24,916 bases of DNA, from the NCBI GenBank assembly GCA_017416505.1, contig JAFQCI010000022.1, positions 1 to 24,916 on the forward strand. Direction: 5' to 3'. The notes beneath the pieces are model-generated. The model saw nothing but the letters and a program-made list of their open reading frames with translations. It did not search any database and was not told where the DNA came from. This DNA is from Lachnospiraceae bacterium. Its GTDB lineage: Bacteria > Bacillota_A > Clostridia > Lachnospirales > Lachnospiraceae. Both the position numbers and the translations under genes were made by a program. Positions 14,835-22,605 of the stretch are shown here, in pieces; the stretch's first letter is position 1, and each line of letters opens with the position of its first letter.

Positions 14835-16570
14835 TATAATTTCCTCCCGTTAATCTTAACCTTAAGGACTTTTGTATTCAGTTCATTACTGATTTGTTCC
14901 GTTTTTCTTTTGATATAGTTCGCATCAATACCAAATGCTTTGAGTATCGTTTTCTGGTTTGCTGTTACAGCATGATCCAGACGATAAACGCCATCCGCCT
15001 GCCGTATCATCTCTATTTTTTCAAGTTCCCTGATTGCTGCAGGTACATTCATAAAGTTTGGAGAACTGAGCAGTTTTTCTTCCTCATCCTTAAGCTTTGT
15101 ATACATGCGGTTTCTGATAATCAGGGCAACAAATGCAATCAGCATTTTCCCTTCCAGCGCATCACCGGTATATACCCTCATACTCCTGTTACCTAGAAAT
15201 GTCTTATCCGCCTTGAATAACTTTTCAGAAGCATCCCGGCTCTTATACAGTTCAAGAGCCTCCTTCGCCTTCATATTTTCCGAAGTGATAATACAGAAAT
15301 AGCCACACATTTTCAGTTCTTCTTCAATAACAGAGCTCTTTTCTATTGCACACACAAAGCACTGGTCTTCCTGCCCCTCGTGATAGTATTCCAGGCTGAA
15401 ATACTTTTCATATGATTTATCGAATACTACAGGCTGCCCTTCCAGTTTCTTAAAATAAGCAGCAAGCTTGTCTATCTTTTGTTCCAGCTGTTCCCTTTCA
15501 GCAGCCGCTTTGCTATAGCTATAATAAATGTGCAGATATCTGTTTCTTTCATCTGATGGAAAAACAGTTCTTTCCACAGTGGTTCCATTTACACCAAAGC
15601 GCCTTATTGTATACTGCCTGCTATCTTCAAACGTGCCCCTAACTTCTTTGACAACATCATTAACAAGGGCTTTCATGCCTTTTACCATGATTACAAAATC
15701 ATAACCACATTTATCCATATATTTGATATTTTCACGGCTGAAATAACCTCGATCAAGAATAAATCCGGCATTCTTATATCCATAAGCCATGGCTTTATCA
15801 AGCATGCACTGAAGCTGTGATACATCTACAATACTTCCGGGATAATCCTCATAGAAAAGAGGCTCTCTGTTATTACAGTCATAAGCAATGGAATAATTAA
15901 AAATCGGCAGTCCCTTATCTTCTTTGGCATGACCGTATTCAACAAGTTCAATGTCTCCGGCCTGGCAATTCTTATTGGTAGAATCGTAAGATATATATAT
16001 CTTGTCCTTATTCTTCTTTAATGCATTCCATTCATTCTGAAATTCTACAGAATCATCAACAGAAATCTGTCCAATAAACTCAGATACCGTTGAATCACTG
16101 TATATTTTATAGCCGGGTGTAAAAAGCGGATGATTATAAGCATAATCCGGATAATACTGTCCGGCATTATTCTCTGTTGTCAGATAGTAGGATACCAGGT
16201 CAAGAAATAAGCCTGTTCCCCTGTCATCGTTATAAATGGAGGACACGATGTTTTCCACCATACTTTCCATCATCAGTTTTTCTAGAACCATAAAGGTTCC
16301 AATTCGGAGGCAGCTGCTCCGCTCATCACGTCCCTCATCCGCAGGAAGCTGTGCGTCAGGAAAATATTTCACGAAATTCGGATTAGGATACATCATGGTA
16401 TGATCATCTTTACACTTTTTTCCTATCGTGGTTCTCTTTGGAATGTTGTATTTTTTGTCTGGCTTATATACCCTGTCATACTCATAGTTAATGTATGTTA
16501 CACCCTTTATGGTACGCTCAAAAATCTTTCCTTTTTCCTCTGGAATCTTAACCAAAAAATCATAATACAT
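14834..16570 (-). CDS. IS1634-like (IS4-superfamily) DDE transposase
   Basis: A 578-residue transposase with DDE residues Asp196 (YISYDSTNK), Asp273 (FILDRGYFS) and the YREK signature Tyr442-Arg445-Glu449-Lys456 (YKSRDASEKLFKADK). The large insertion between the second Asp and Glu (about 170 residues) suits the IS1634 group. The frame is intact. The start ATG at 16568-16570 has only a weak GAGTGAGAA site. The promoter and a 17-bp hairpin lie upstream (16615-16670). Its last codons carry the ribosome-binding site for the next gene. It differs clearly from the IS4 transposase at 3-1361. Confidence 0.92.
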   Translation of the reverse strand: MYYDFLVKIPEEKGKIFERTIKGVTYINYEYDRVYKPDKKYNIPKRTTIGKKCKDDHTMMYPNPNFVKYFPDAQLPADEGRDERSSCLRIGTFMVLEKLMMESMVENIVSSIYNDDRGTGLFLDLVSYYLTTENNAGQYYPDYAYNHPLFTPGYKIYSDSTVSEFIGQISVDDSVEFQNEWNALKKNKDKIYISYDSTNKNCQAGDIELVEYGHAKEDKGLPIFNYSIAYDCNNREPLFYEDYPGSIVDVSQLQCMLDKAMAYGYKNAGFILDRGYFSRENIKYMDKCGYDFVIMVKGMKALVNDVVKEVRGTFEDSRQYTIRRFGVNGTTVERTVFPSDERNRYLHIYYSYSKAAAEREQLEQKIDKLAAYFKKLEGQPVVFDKSYEKYFSLEYYHEGQEDQCFVCAIEKSSVIEEELKMCGYFCIITSENMKAKEALELYKSRDASEKLFKADKTFLGNRSMRVYTGDALEGKMLIAFVALIIRNRMYTKLKDEEEKLLSSPNFMNVPAAIRELEKIEMIRQADGVYRLDHAVTANQKTILKAFGIDANYIKRKTEQISNELNTKVLKVKINGRKL

Positions 16571-16614
16571 AATCGTTTCTCACTCAAACATTAAGTATGT
16601 ATACCTACTCAATT

Positions 16615-16670
16615 ATTATAACAAGAAACGGGCAGAAAATCAAGAAAATTCGCTGATTTTCTGCCCGTTT
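16615..16670 (-). promoter_or_regulatory. Transposase promoter next to a 17-bp hairpin
   Basis: A perfect 17-bp stem (16626-16642 with 16654-16670, loop 11 nt) is followed on the minus strand by the extended -10 TGTTATAAT (TATAAT 16615-16620). The -35 TTGATT (16638-16643) is 17 bp away and lies in the stem. The hairpin may stop transcripts from cotS entering the transposase gene. Confidence 0.65.
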
Positions 16671-16687
16671 TGAGCATTTATTTTCGA

Positions 16688-16717
16688 TTGAGTGTCAACT
16701 TCTACTGGAAGTTAAGA
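16688..16717 (-). repeat. Right inverted repeat of the passenger-carrying element
   Basis: TTGAGTG (16688-16694) and GGAAGTTAAGA (16707-16717) mirror the left end at 14022-14050. It supplies the last codons and the stop codon of the cotS-family gene. Confidence 0.75.
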
Positions 16718-17687
16718 TAAATAGTGTTTTTAGCAATCTCTCTTTTGTTTTTTCCTGTTTTATTAAATTTTCCAACTTTTCCATATTTTTATCTGGTATC
16801 CACGACTTTTTGGAATTGTAATAGAAATTAACAATTTTCCAGAACTTATCCGGATATGCAAGACGATAATACAGCTGCTTTAACTCTATTGGCGCGAAGC
16901 TTCTATTTTCCTGATATGCATCCAGCATTTTTTCACCTAAAGTCACAGACCAATCTGCCTTTTCTGATATTTTACGGAATAACAGATAAAAATCACGCAC
17001 TCCACTATCATGTGCAAATCGCTCCAAATTAATGATAGACGTGTCATTTTTTGCAAAGATAACATTGTGATACTGATAATCTCCATGACAGAATAATCCA
17101 TTATATTTCACAAAATCCTCATACTCTTCCCTGTTTTCCTCTCTCACCTGCTTTAGTATATCCTCTGCCTTTTGCATAAAATATTCGTATTCCCGTAATA
17201 GTGCACGTTCAAAATCCGACTTAATTTTTAATTTTCGCAAATAATTTCTAGCATGCCTGCACTCCCTTGTGTGTTTCTCCATTTCCTCCACATAATAAGG
17301 CACAGGAAGTGTTTGCTTCATTTCCCCATTATAACGCATTCCGCAATGTAATTTTGACATGATTCGAAATGCTTGTAAAATCTCTTCCTCACTTTTATAA
17401 TTACACTCTCTGCCATCTATCTGCTCCTTTAGAATGTATACCATTCCATCGGCATCCTTGCAAAACAACTCTCCCTCTTTGTTTCTGACAATCCTGTCAG
17501 TATTCACCGTTTCACTCATATTTTCTTGTAACAAATCCAGCAATTCCAGTTTTTCTGTATTCCCTTTATATTCCTTCAACACACGAAAGCCATTGCTTGT
17601 TTCACATATTATGGTTCCACGCCCTTTAAAGGTGCGCGTCACTTCCATATCATAATTTTCCAATACACTTACTGCTCTATCATTCAC
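16695..17687 (-). CDS. CotS-family spore coat protein (kinase-like fold), 3' end altered by insertion
   Basis: A 330-residue member of the CotS/YutH phosphotransferase-like family, spore coat proteins with an aminoglycoside-kinase fold. The Brenner motif HGDYQYHN is at 201-208. The usual metal-binding Asp of IDFD/E is Asn here (IINLERF, 219-224), a change I recall as common in clostridial members, so catalysis is uncertain. VRDFYLLFRK and PDKFWKIVNFYYNSKKSW are typical of the family. The final residues LTSSRS and the stop are encoded by the inverted repeat of the insertion element. Joining the flanks gives an original ending LFIK and stop, so 325 residues before insertion. The gene is preceded by AAAGGTG. 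Confidence 0.87.
   Translation of the reverse strand: MNDRAVSVLENYDMEVTRTFKGRGTIICETSNGFRVLKEYKGNTEKLELLDLLQENMSETVNTDRIVRNKEGELFCKDADGMVYILKEQIDGRECNYKSEEEILQAFRIMSKLHCGMRYNGEMKQTLPVPYYVEEMEKHTRECRHARNYLRKLKIKSDFERALLREYEYFMQKAEDILKQVREENREEYEDFVKYNGLFCHGDYQYHNVIFAKNDTSIINLERFAHDSGVRDFYLLFRKISEKADWSVTLGEKMLDAYQENRSFAPIELKQLYYRLAYPDKFWKIVNFYYNSKKSWIPDKNMEKLENLIKQEKTKERLLKTLFILTSSRS
16718..16722. repeat. Right target-site duplication (TAAAT)
   Basis: TAAAT matches 14017-14021 and lies directly outside the right inverted repeat, inside the cotS-family reading frame. Confidence 0.65.
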
Positions 17688-17740
17688 CTTTCTATCCCCT
17701 CCACTGAGTTTCTGTCACACTATCCTATGTCCATAAAAAG

Positions 17741-17787
17741 AAAAAAATTCCACAAAAGTAGATTTCTTATACTCTACTTTTATGGAA
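17741..17787 (-). terminator. Terminator after cca
   Basis: A 15-bp stem with one G-U pair (17748-17762 with 17773-17787), a 10-nt loop and T7 on the minus strand (17747-17741), 14 bp after the cca stop codon. Confidence 0.9.
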
Positions 17788-17801
17788 TTCAAAAATACCT
17801 T

Positions 17802-19154
17802 TTATAACCCGCTATTTAGTCCTTCTGCTATCATCTGTTTTACTTTTTCTGATAAATATTCTCTGGTATTATGCTGTGGATTCTCTAACACTTCTTCTAA
17901 CAAGCTTTGAAGAACCGCACCAAGCTGTTTACCCTGTGGCACACCAAGCTCAATGATGTCTTTTCCAGTAACTGCGAGTTCTTTTAACGATACGCATTCT
18001 TGCTTCTGTAATATTTCTTTATACAAAGCGGTTACCTGCCTTAGATTTTCTTCCTTTTCCTCTCGTTGATAGGTACTTTGCGCAAGCATATCTGCTTGTT
18101 TCAGCTCAAGCACTTCATAAAAATACTCTTTTCCTATTTTGTTCAGTGCCCTTCTAACAGCACGAGGAGTTGCTTCGATTTTATAATCATGATACTTTAC
18201 ATATTTTTTTACCTTATTTATCGTATCATTATCAAACTTCAACCTTCTCAAGATTACCGCTGCTCTTTCCTCTCCTGCCTCAGCATGTCCATGAAAATGA
18301 CTGATACCGCCGTTGTCTTTTGTCTCGGTATCCGGCTTTGCAATATCATGAAGAAGTGCTGCTATTCTAAGAGAACGGTCAGGTCTTACCTCTAACAAGG
18401 TATGAAGTAAATGCTCACCTACATTGTACATGTGATGAGGATTGTTCTGTGGTGTCTCCATTGCCTTATCAAATTCCGGCATAATCACTTTGGTCATTCC
18501 CAATTCATAAGCAACTCTTAAGTAATCCGGATGTGGTGATTGTAAGAGTTTTACAAGCTCTACTTGTATTCTCTCAGCACTGATGTTTTTTAAATTGGGC
18601 GCAAGCTCTACAATGGCTTCCTTCGTCTTTTCCTCGATATCATAACCTAACTGTGCCGAAAAACGCACTGCTCTCATCATACGAAGTGCATCCTCGGTAA
18701 ATCGTTCCTTCGCCTCTCCAACACAACGAATAATACCATTTTGTAAATCTGTCATACCATCAAAAGCATCTACAATACCGCTTCGATGATTATAGGCAAA
18801 GGCATTAATCGTAAAGTCTCTGCGCTTTAAATCCTCTATGAGATTTGCAGTAAAGATGACCTCTTTCGGATGTCGACTGTCCTCATATTCACCATCAATT
18901 CGATAGGTCGTGACCTCGAAGCCTTCCTTTCCCATCATAACCGTTACTGTTCCATGTTGGATTCCAGTATCTATCGTTCTTGGAAAGACGTCTTTTACCT
19001 GCTGTGGCCTTGCTGAAGTCGTAATATCCCAGTCATCCGGCTCTCTGTTTAACAGTGAATCTCGCACGCATCCTCCTACCGCATACGCTTCATAGCCTGC
19101 TGCCTCTAATGTATTAATAATATATTCCACCTTTTCAGGTAATTGAATCTGCAT
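17802..19154 (-). CDS. cca: CCA tRNA nucleotidyltransferase with HD domain
   Basis: Adds or repairs the 3' CCA of tRNAs without a nucleic acid template. The class II head is clear: AVGGCVRDSLL (25-35), the two catalytic Asps in DDWDITT (41 and 43), then RRDFTINAFAYN and the arginine-rich RMMRAVRFSAQLGY. An HD-type domain follows (LLHTLLEVRP...ALLHDIAKPDT...HFHGHAEAG...VKYHDY), giving possible phosphohydrolase activity. At 450 residues it matches HD-containing Firmicutes enzymes. AAAGGAG lies 7 nt before the ATG. It is monocistronic, with a terminator on each side. Confidence 0.95.
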   Translation of the reverse strand: MQIQLPEKVEYIINTLEAAGYEAYAVGGCVRDSLLNREPDDWDITTSARPQQVKDVFPRTIDTGIQHGTVTVMMGKEGFEVTTYRIDGEYEDSRHPKEVIFTANLIEDLKRRDFTINAFAYNHRSGIVDAFDGMTDLQNGIIRCVGEAKERFTEDALRMMRAVRFSAQLGYDIEEKTKEAIVELAPNLKNISAERIQVELVKLLQSPHPDYLRVAYELGMTKVIMPEFDKAMETPQNNPHHMYNVGEHLLHTLLEVRPDRSLRIAALLHDIAKPDTETKDNGGISHFHGHAEAGEERAAVILRRLKFDNDTINKVKKYVKYHDYKIEATPRAVRRALNKIGKEYFYEVLELKQADMLAQSTYQREEKEENLRQVTALYKEILQKQECVSLKELAVTGKDIIELGVPQGKQLGAVLQSLLEEVLENPQHNTREYLSEKVKQMIAEGLNSGL

Positions 19155-19195
19155 GAATGTTACTCCTTTAATTCAAATATTGGATTCCCGTAGAC

Positions 19196-19226
19196 AGTAT
19201 AACATAAAAGGCTGCGAAAAACGCAA
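19196..19226 (-). promoter_or_regulatory. Possible cca promoter
   Basis: TATACT on the minus strand (19196-19201) is 19 bp from TTGCGT (19221-19226). The -35 overlaps the terminator of the upstream locus. The match is weak. Confidence 0.35.
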
Positions 19227-19230
19227 CCTT
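19206..19230 (-). terminator. Terminator at the end of the agr-like locus
   Basis: A 9-bp stem AAGGTTGCG/CGCAGCCTT with one G-U pair (19208-19216 with 19222-19230), a 5-nt loop and a T4 run on the minus strand. It marks the downstream end of the agr region, even though no full agrB is present before it. Confidence 0.75.
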
Positions 19231-19361
19231 TCCCTATCTTTATATAAAATCATTTCACCTTTCCTATAACTAGCATAAAAGCTGTTATAGGACAAGCAAC
19301 AGAAATACACGAAGCATATTGAATCTTTCTCAATAAAGCGAAACATATACAACATAATATT
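19231..19361. other. Gene-free stretch between the agr remnant and its terminator
   Basis: No credible coding sequence is seen. It contains a hairpin CCTATAAC-AGC/GCT-A-GTTATAGG (19263-19291) with no T run. If an agrB once followed agrD, most of its roughly 600 bp has been lost here. Confidence 0.5.
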
Positions 19362-19457
19362 TCAAAGAAAAAAATATATATGCACTTTTTCCTGTTCTTT
19401 TTCCTGTTCTAAAATAATTTTTTTATTTATAAGCTGATTTATCAAATACTTTTCCAT
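19362..19457 (-). pseudogene. Possible N-terminal remnant of agrB
   Basis: A 31-codon frame begins 4 bp after the agrD stop with MEKYLINQLINKKIILEQE and ends at a TGA. AgrB peptidases start with a similar amphipathic stretch, and agrB next to agrD would be expected. The catalytic His and Cys region and the membrane segments are absent in all frames. The match is short, so this is tentative. Confidence 0.3.
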
Positions 19458-19461
19458 AACC

Positions 19462-19604
19462 TTAAAATTTTCTATACTTTCGTGCTAACTCCGGAATTTC
19501 ATCTTGATATATCCAATACATACATGTCTGATTCACATTTGCAATTGTAATTCCTATAGCCCAAAATGCTAATACTCTTAGAAAAATATATTTTTTTCAA
19601 ACAT
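19462..19604 (-). pseudogene. agrD: AgrD-like autoinducer peptide gene, frameshifted in an A7 tract
   Basis: Read from the ATG at 19602-19604 (GGGAGA 6 nt upstream) the frame stops after eight codons. With one extra base in the A7 run at 19591-19597 it becomes a 47-residue AgrD precursor: a basic and hydrophobic leader (LRVLAFWAIGITIANVN), a Cys-containing core (QTCMYWI) and the acidic, proline-containing tail YQDEIPELARKYRKF. This three-part pattern is typical of cyclic lactone/thiolactone precursors in Clostridia. AgrC and AgrA homologues lie directly upstream. It is either a real loss-of-function frameshift, a phase-variable tract or a sequencing error. Confidence 0.75.
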
Positions 19605-19661
19605 CTTTATTTCTCCCTATTCTGTCAATCCCAAACTTTAAATTTTACTTTTTTCCATCAG

Positions 19662-19691
19662 ATTATATTATACTTTTTATTATTTTCCCAA
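19662..19691 (-). promoter_or_regulatory. Possible agrD promoter
   Basis: On the minus strand TATAAT (19662-19667; a second overlapping TATAAT at 19667-19672) is 18 bp from TTGGGA (19686-19691). It lies in the 120-bp gap between agrC and agrD. AT-rich context weakens the call. Confidence 0.4.
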
Positions 19692-19724
19692 TTATCCATT
19701 TTTTATATATGTTTTTTCCATTTT

Positions 19725-20996
19725 TTAACCTTTTTCATACATTAATATATTTATTTGAAATACGTTTTCTTCCTTATTAATTTCTATTTCACCATTATAC
19801 TTATTTACAATTCTAGCGACACTTTTTAACCCTATTCCATGCATCCTACTATCCATTTTGGTTGATTCTAAATTTTCATTTACATAAATATATGGATTAG
19901 AAAAAACAATAAAGATAATTCCTCTATCATACTCAATTTCTATTTTAATCCATTTATTATTAATAGACATTTTTTCAACAGCTTCTATCGCATTATCAAA
20001 CAAATTACCTATTACCACCTCTAAATCAAATTCTAAAACATTTAATTTTTCCGGTATCTTATATACTAACTGAACTGTAATTTCTTTTTTTTCGGCTTCA
20101 CTTAATTTATAATTTAATATACTATCAACATTAATATTTCCTGACTTTGCAATGGAGTTATCTATATCTAACAAATCTAAATATTCCGAAAGATATAGAT
20201 TCACTTCTTGACTATTAGTTTTATTTGCTAAAGCCTTCAGCACTATAACATGATTTTTCATATCATGATGCATCATCTTAATTGTATCTTGTGTTTCACT
20301 AATTATCTTGAACTGCTTTTTATAATATTCTATTTCTTGTTTTGCCATTTGATACTCAACTTTATTATTATACTCCTTTTCTAAGGCATCATAGATATGA
20401 AATATTAATAGATTAAATGCAAATAATATAATTAAACACAAAAACAATCCACTATTTATTTTTTTCACTTCATATAGAAAAACATGAAAAATTATCAACG
20501 TTCCTATGGGTATAGCCAATATTGCAAACCATTGCATATTGGTAACTGAATAACCATTTTTAAGATTTTTCATATTATAAAAAAACAATACCACTATATA
20601 AGACACTATTTTGGTCATTATTATGCTCATAACTAACAAAGTTTCTTGATCATATACATTTGACCAAAAAAAATTAATAAATATCACAACAAGACATTCT
20701 ACGAGCATGAGTATCACATAAATTAATAAACTTGCTAACACTTTATGCTTCCATGTCGAATTATAAAGGTGAGTTAAAACAAAAATATATATTATATTTA
20801 TGCATAAAGAAATAATGGGTTTTTGTATTAACAAATAAGAGAAATTATTTACAAAAAAATAGCTTATGTAAAATAAAATTATAATGCATTTGTTAAAAAT
20901 CGGCTTCTGAAAAAATACATTTAAGAATTTGTACACTGTAAACGTACCGAAAATATTACCTACCAAATATGTCCATTCATATAAACTAACTTGCAT
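19725..20996 (-). CDS. agrC: AgrC-like sensor histidine kinase (GHKL type)
   Basis: Membrane sensor of 423 residues with about six hydrophobic segments in the first 200, then a cytosolic kinase: H-box MMHHDMKNHV (His244 the likely phospho-acceptor), N-box GNLFDNAIEAV (330-340) and G-box MHGIGLKSV (near 384-392). This is the HPK10/AgrC architecture that senses a cyclic peptide. It overlaps the upstream response regulator by 11 bp, so both are made together. AgrD follows 120 bp downstream. Its natural ligand would be the peptide at 19462-19604 if that gene were intact. Confidence 0.88.
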   Translation of the reverse strand: MQVSLYEWTYLVGNIFGTFTVYKFLNVFFQKPIFNKCIIILFYISYFFVNNFSYLLIQKPIISLCINIIYIFVLTHLYNSTWKHKVLASLLIYVILMLVECLVVIFINFFWSNVYDQETLLVMSIIMTKIVSYIVVLFFYNMKNLKNGYSVTNMQWFAILAIPIGTLIIFHVFLYEVKKINSGLFLCLIILFAFNLLIFHIYDALEKEYNNKVEYQMAKQEIEYYKKQFKIISETQDTIKMMHHDMKNHVIVLKALANKTNSQEVNLYLSEYLDLLDIDNSIAKSGNINVDSILNYKLSEAEKKEITVQLVYKIPEKLNVLEFDLEVVIGNLFDNAIEAVEKMSINNKWIKIEIEYDRGIIFIVFSNPYIYVNENLESTKMDSRMHGIGLKSVARIVNKYNGEIEINKEENVFQINILMYEKG

Positions 20997-21720
20997 TACT
21001 TTTTGTACCTCTTCTTAAATTTAACTGCGCCTTACGAACATTTTTTCTATTACACTGACTTATGGAAAGTATTTTGTCATTTATTAATATCGCCTTATCA
21101 TATTCAAATCGTTTTACATAACTGTAATTCACTAGATATGATTTATGAATATAAATAAAATTAGGATTATTTATTCTTTCAACTATCTCATTTAATTTTC
21201 CATAAAACATATCATCTCTACCAGCCATGTGTATTATTATCTTCTTTTGAGAACTTTCAAAATACATAATCTCTTCTACTGGTACTCTTAACAATGTTTG
21301 TCCTTTAGAATATTCAAAAATTTGCTTACCACTATGAATAATTTGTAAGGCTACTTTTATCGTCTCTTTGATTTCTTCCTTTTTTATTGGCTTTATTACA
21401 AAGTCTAAAGGTCTTGTCTTAAACAATTTCATGGCATAATCTTCTTTTGATGATATATATACAATCTGTATAATTTCATTTTTCAATTCATTTCGGATAA
21501 AATGTCCAACATCTACACCATTCATTTCATTTAATTCTATATCTAAAAAAATAATATCATAGTTTCCACTACCACTGGCAATTGACTCACATAATCTTTC
21601 ACCCGAAAAAAATATATCTATATTATTTCTTATACCCAACTCTTTTCCTATCTCATTGAGTAATGTATCTAATTCACCTGTAATAATCTTTTCATCATCA
21701 CATATTGCAATGTTCAGCAT
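20986..21720 (-). CDS. agrA: AgrA-like LytTR response regulator
   Basis: A 244-residue regulator: a receiver domain with acidic pocket CDDE (7-10), phospho-acceptor Asp60 (IIFLDIELNEMNG) and Lys near 114 (VIKPIKKEE), then a LytTR DNA-binding domain (about 140-238; VPVEEIMYFESSQKKI and FIYIHKSYLVNYSYV are typical). It probably activates its own locus after phosphorylation by the AgrC-like kinase. The start ATG has a strong AGGAGG at 7-8 nt. The promoter at 21749-21777 lies directly after the exporter terminator, so the agr locus is a separate transcript. Confidence 0.9.
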   Translation of the reverse strand: MLNIAICDDEKIITGELDTLLNEIGKELGIRNNIDIFFSGERLCESIASGSGNYDIIFLDIELNEMNGVDVGHFIRNELKNEIIQIVYISSKEDYAMKLFKTRPLDFVIKPIKKEEIKETIKVALQIIHSGKQIFEYSKGQTLLRVPVEEIMYFESSQKKIIIHMAGRDDMFYGKLNEIVERINNPNFIYIHKSYLVNYSYVKRFEYDKAILINDKILSISQCNRKNVRKAQLNLRRGTKSNAS

Positions 21721-21748
21721 ATTATGTTACCTCCTAATTTTCTTCAAT

Positions 21749-21777
21749 AAGATAGCATAAATTACCATATTACACAA
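21749..21777 (-). promoter_or_regulatory. Possible agrA promoter with extended -10
   Basis: On the minus strand TTGTGT (21772-21777), a 17-bp spacer and TATCTT (21749-21754) with TG one base upstream (TGCTATCTT). Both hexamers are imperfect, as expected for an activated promoter. Confidence 0.45.
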
Positions 21778-21780
21778 TTC

Positions 21781-21826
21781 CAAGAAAAAGATAAGTATAT
21801 AAATTCCAATAATATACTTATCTTTC
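21781..21826 (-). terminator. Terminator after the ABC exporter
   Basis: A perfect 14-bp stem (21787-21800 with 21812-21825), an 11-nt loop and a T5 run on the minus strand, 6 bp after the permease stop codon. Confidence 0.9.
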
Positions 21827-21831
21827 TAGAT

Positions 21832-22605
21832 TTATTTCCAATCAAATCTTTTTAAACCTATAACAACAAAAATAACTGTTGCTAAAAGCAAAATAACTAT
21901 CGGTTCTACAAAAGAATCTAATACTGGATATTCATTATTTGTAATTGGAAAAACCACACATCTCCTCAATAAATCAATAATATGTGTAGTAGGCAAAACT
22001 TTTATTATAGGCTGAAATACATCAGGCCATGTATCCGCTGGAAAATATGTACCTGAAAGAAATGGAAATATTAAATTTAAAGTACTTCCCAAGGTAGTTG
22101 CTGTTCTTTGATTTTTTGAAAAGCCAGATATCATAAACCCCATAGCCAATAAAGAAATCATGGAGAACAAAATAAAAGGAACTAATGCCATTATAATTGT
22201 TTTATTTATAGCTAATCGCACATCAAAAACCATATATGCTAACAATATTATTATTGCCGCTTGTAAAATCATAGATAAAAATTGACTTGCAAAAATTCCT
22301 ATTACAATTTTAATTTTAGCTATGGGTGCAATCATAATTCTTTTAAAAATTCCTTTTTCCCTATATCCAACAATAATTACTGGTAATGTAATAACCGCTG
22401 TTGCCAAAAATGACATAATCACTATTCCAGGCAAAAGATACGTCATATACGGAAATCCATACCCTTGTGTTTCAGATTGATTCTTTCCCATAATACCCAT
22501 GAGAATCATCAAAAGTGTTGGAATCCCTATGCTTACTATTAACTGGTTCTTATTTCTCATTTCATTATTCAAAAAAAAGTTTATAAGTCTTCCTGTCTGT
22601 TTCAT
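21832..22605 (-). CDS. ABC-2 type exporter permease
   Basis: A 257-residue membrane protein with six hydrophobic segments and the ABC-2 pattern: VGYREKGIFKRIMIAPI (the intracellular coupling region), LAMGFMISGFSKNQRTATTLG and FPFLSGTYFPADTWPDVFQPI before the last segments. It forms the membrane channel for the ATPase encoded just upstream (overlap 4 bp). Related exporters move antibiotics, lantibiotics or lipids; the substrate is not evident. The gene ends just before a terminator, upstream of the agr-like locus. Confidence 0.92.
   Translation of the reverse strand: MKQTGRLINFFLNNEMRNKNQLIVSIGIPTLLMILMGIMGKNQSETQGYGFPYMTYLLPGIVIMSFLATAVITLPVIIVGYREKGIFKRIMIAPIAKIKIVIGIFASQFLSMILQAAIIILLAYMVFDVRLAINKTIIMALVPFILFSMISLLAMGFMISGFSKNQRTATTLGSTLNLIFPFLSGTYFPADTWPDVFQPIIKVLPTTHIIDLLRRCVVFPITNNEYPVLDSFVEPIVILLLATVIFVVIGLKRFDWK

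Larger units (their letters stand above)
14022..16717 (-). mobile_element. IS1634-like insertion element with two passenger genes
   Basis: A 2,696-bp unit with inverted ends: TCTTAACTTCC at 14022-14032 matches GGAAGTTAAGA at 16707-16717, and CACTCAA at 14044-14050 matches TTGAGTG at 16688-16694, with an 11- or 12-bp diverged stretch between. TAAAT flanks both sides. It carries a YREK transposase followed, with overlapping reading frames, by a coiled-coil protein and a P-loop kinase-like protein. The unit is longer than the 1.5-2 kb usual for IS1634 elements, in line with cargo. Ends are seen; family and mobility of the passengers are inferred. Confidence 0.8.

Noticed and set aside
19173..19355. 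A 60-codon minus-strand frame between agr remnants and cca
   Set aside because: It runs through the terminator stem and has no ribosome-binding site or family-like sequence. It could hold scraps of agrB in theory, but I see no motif.
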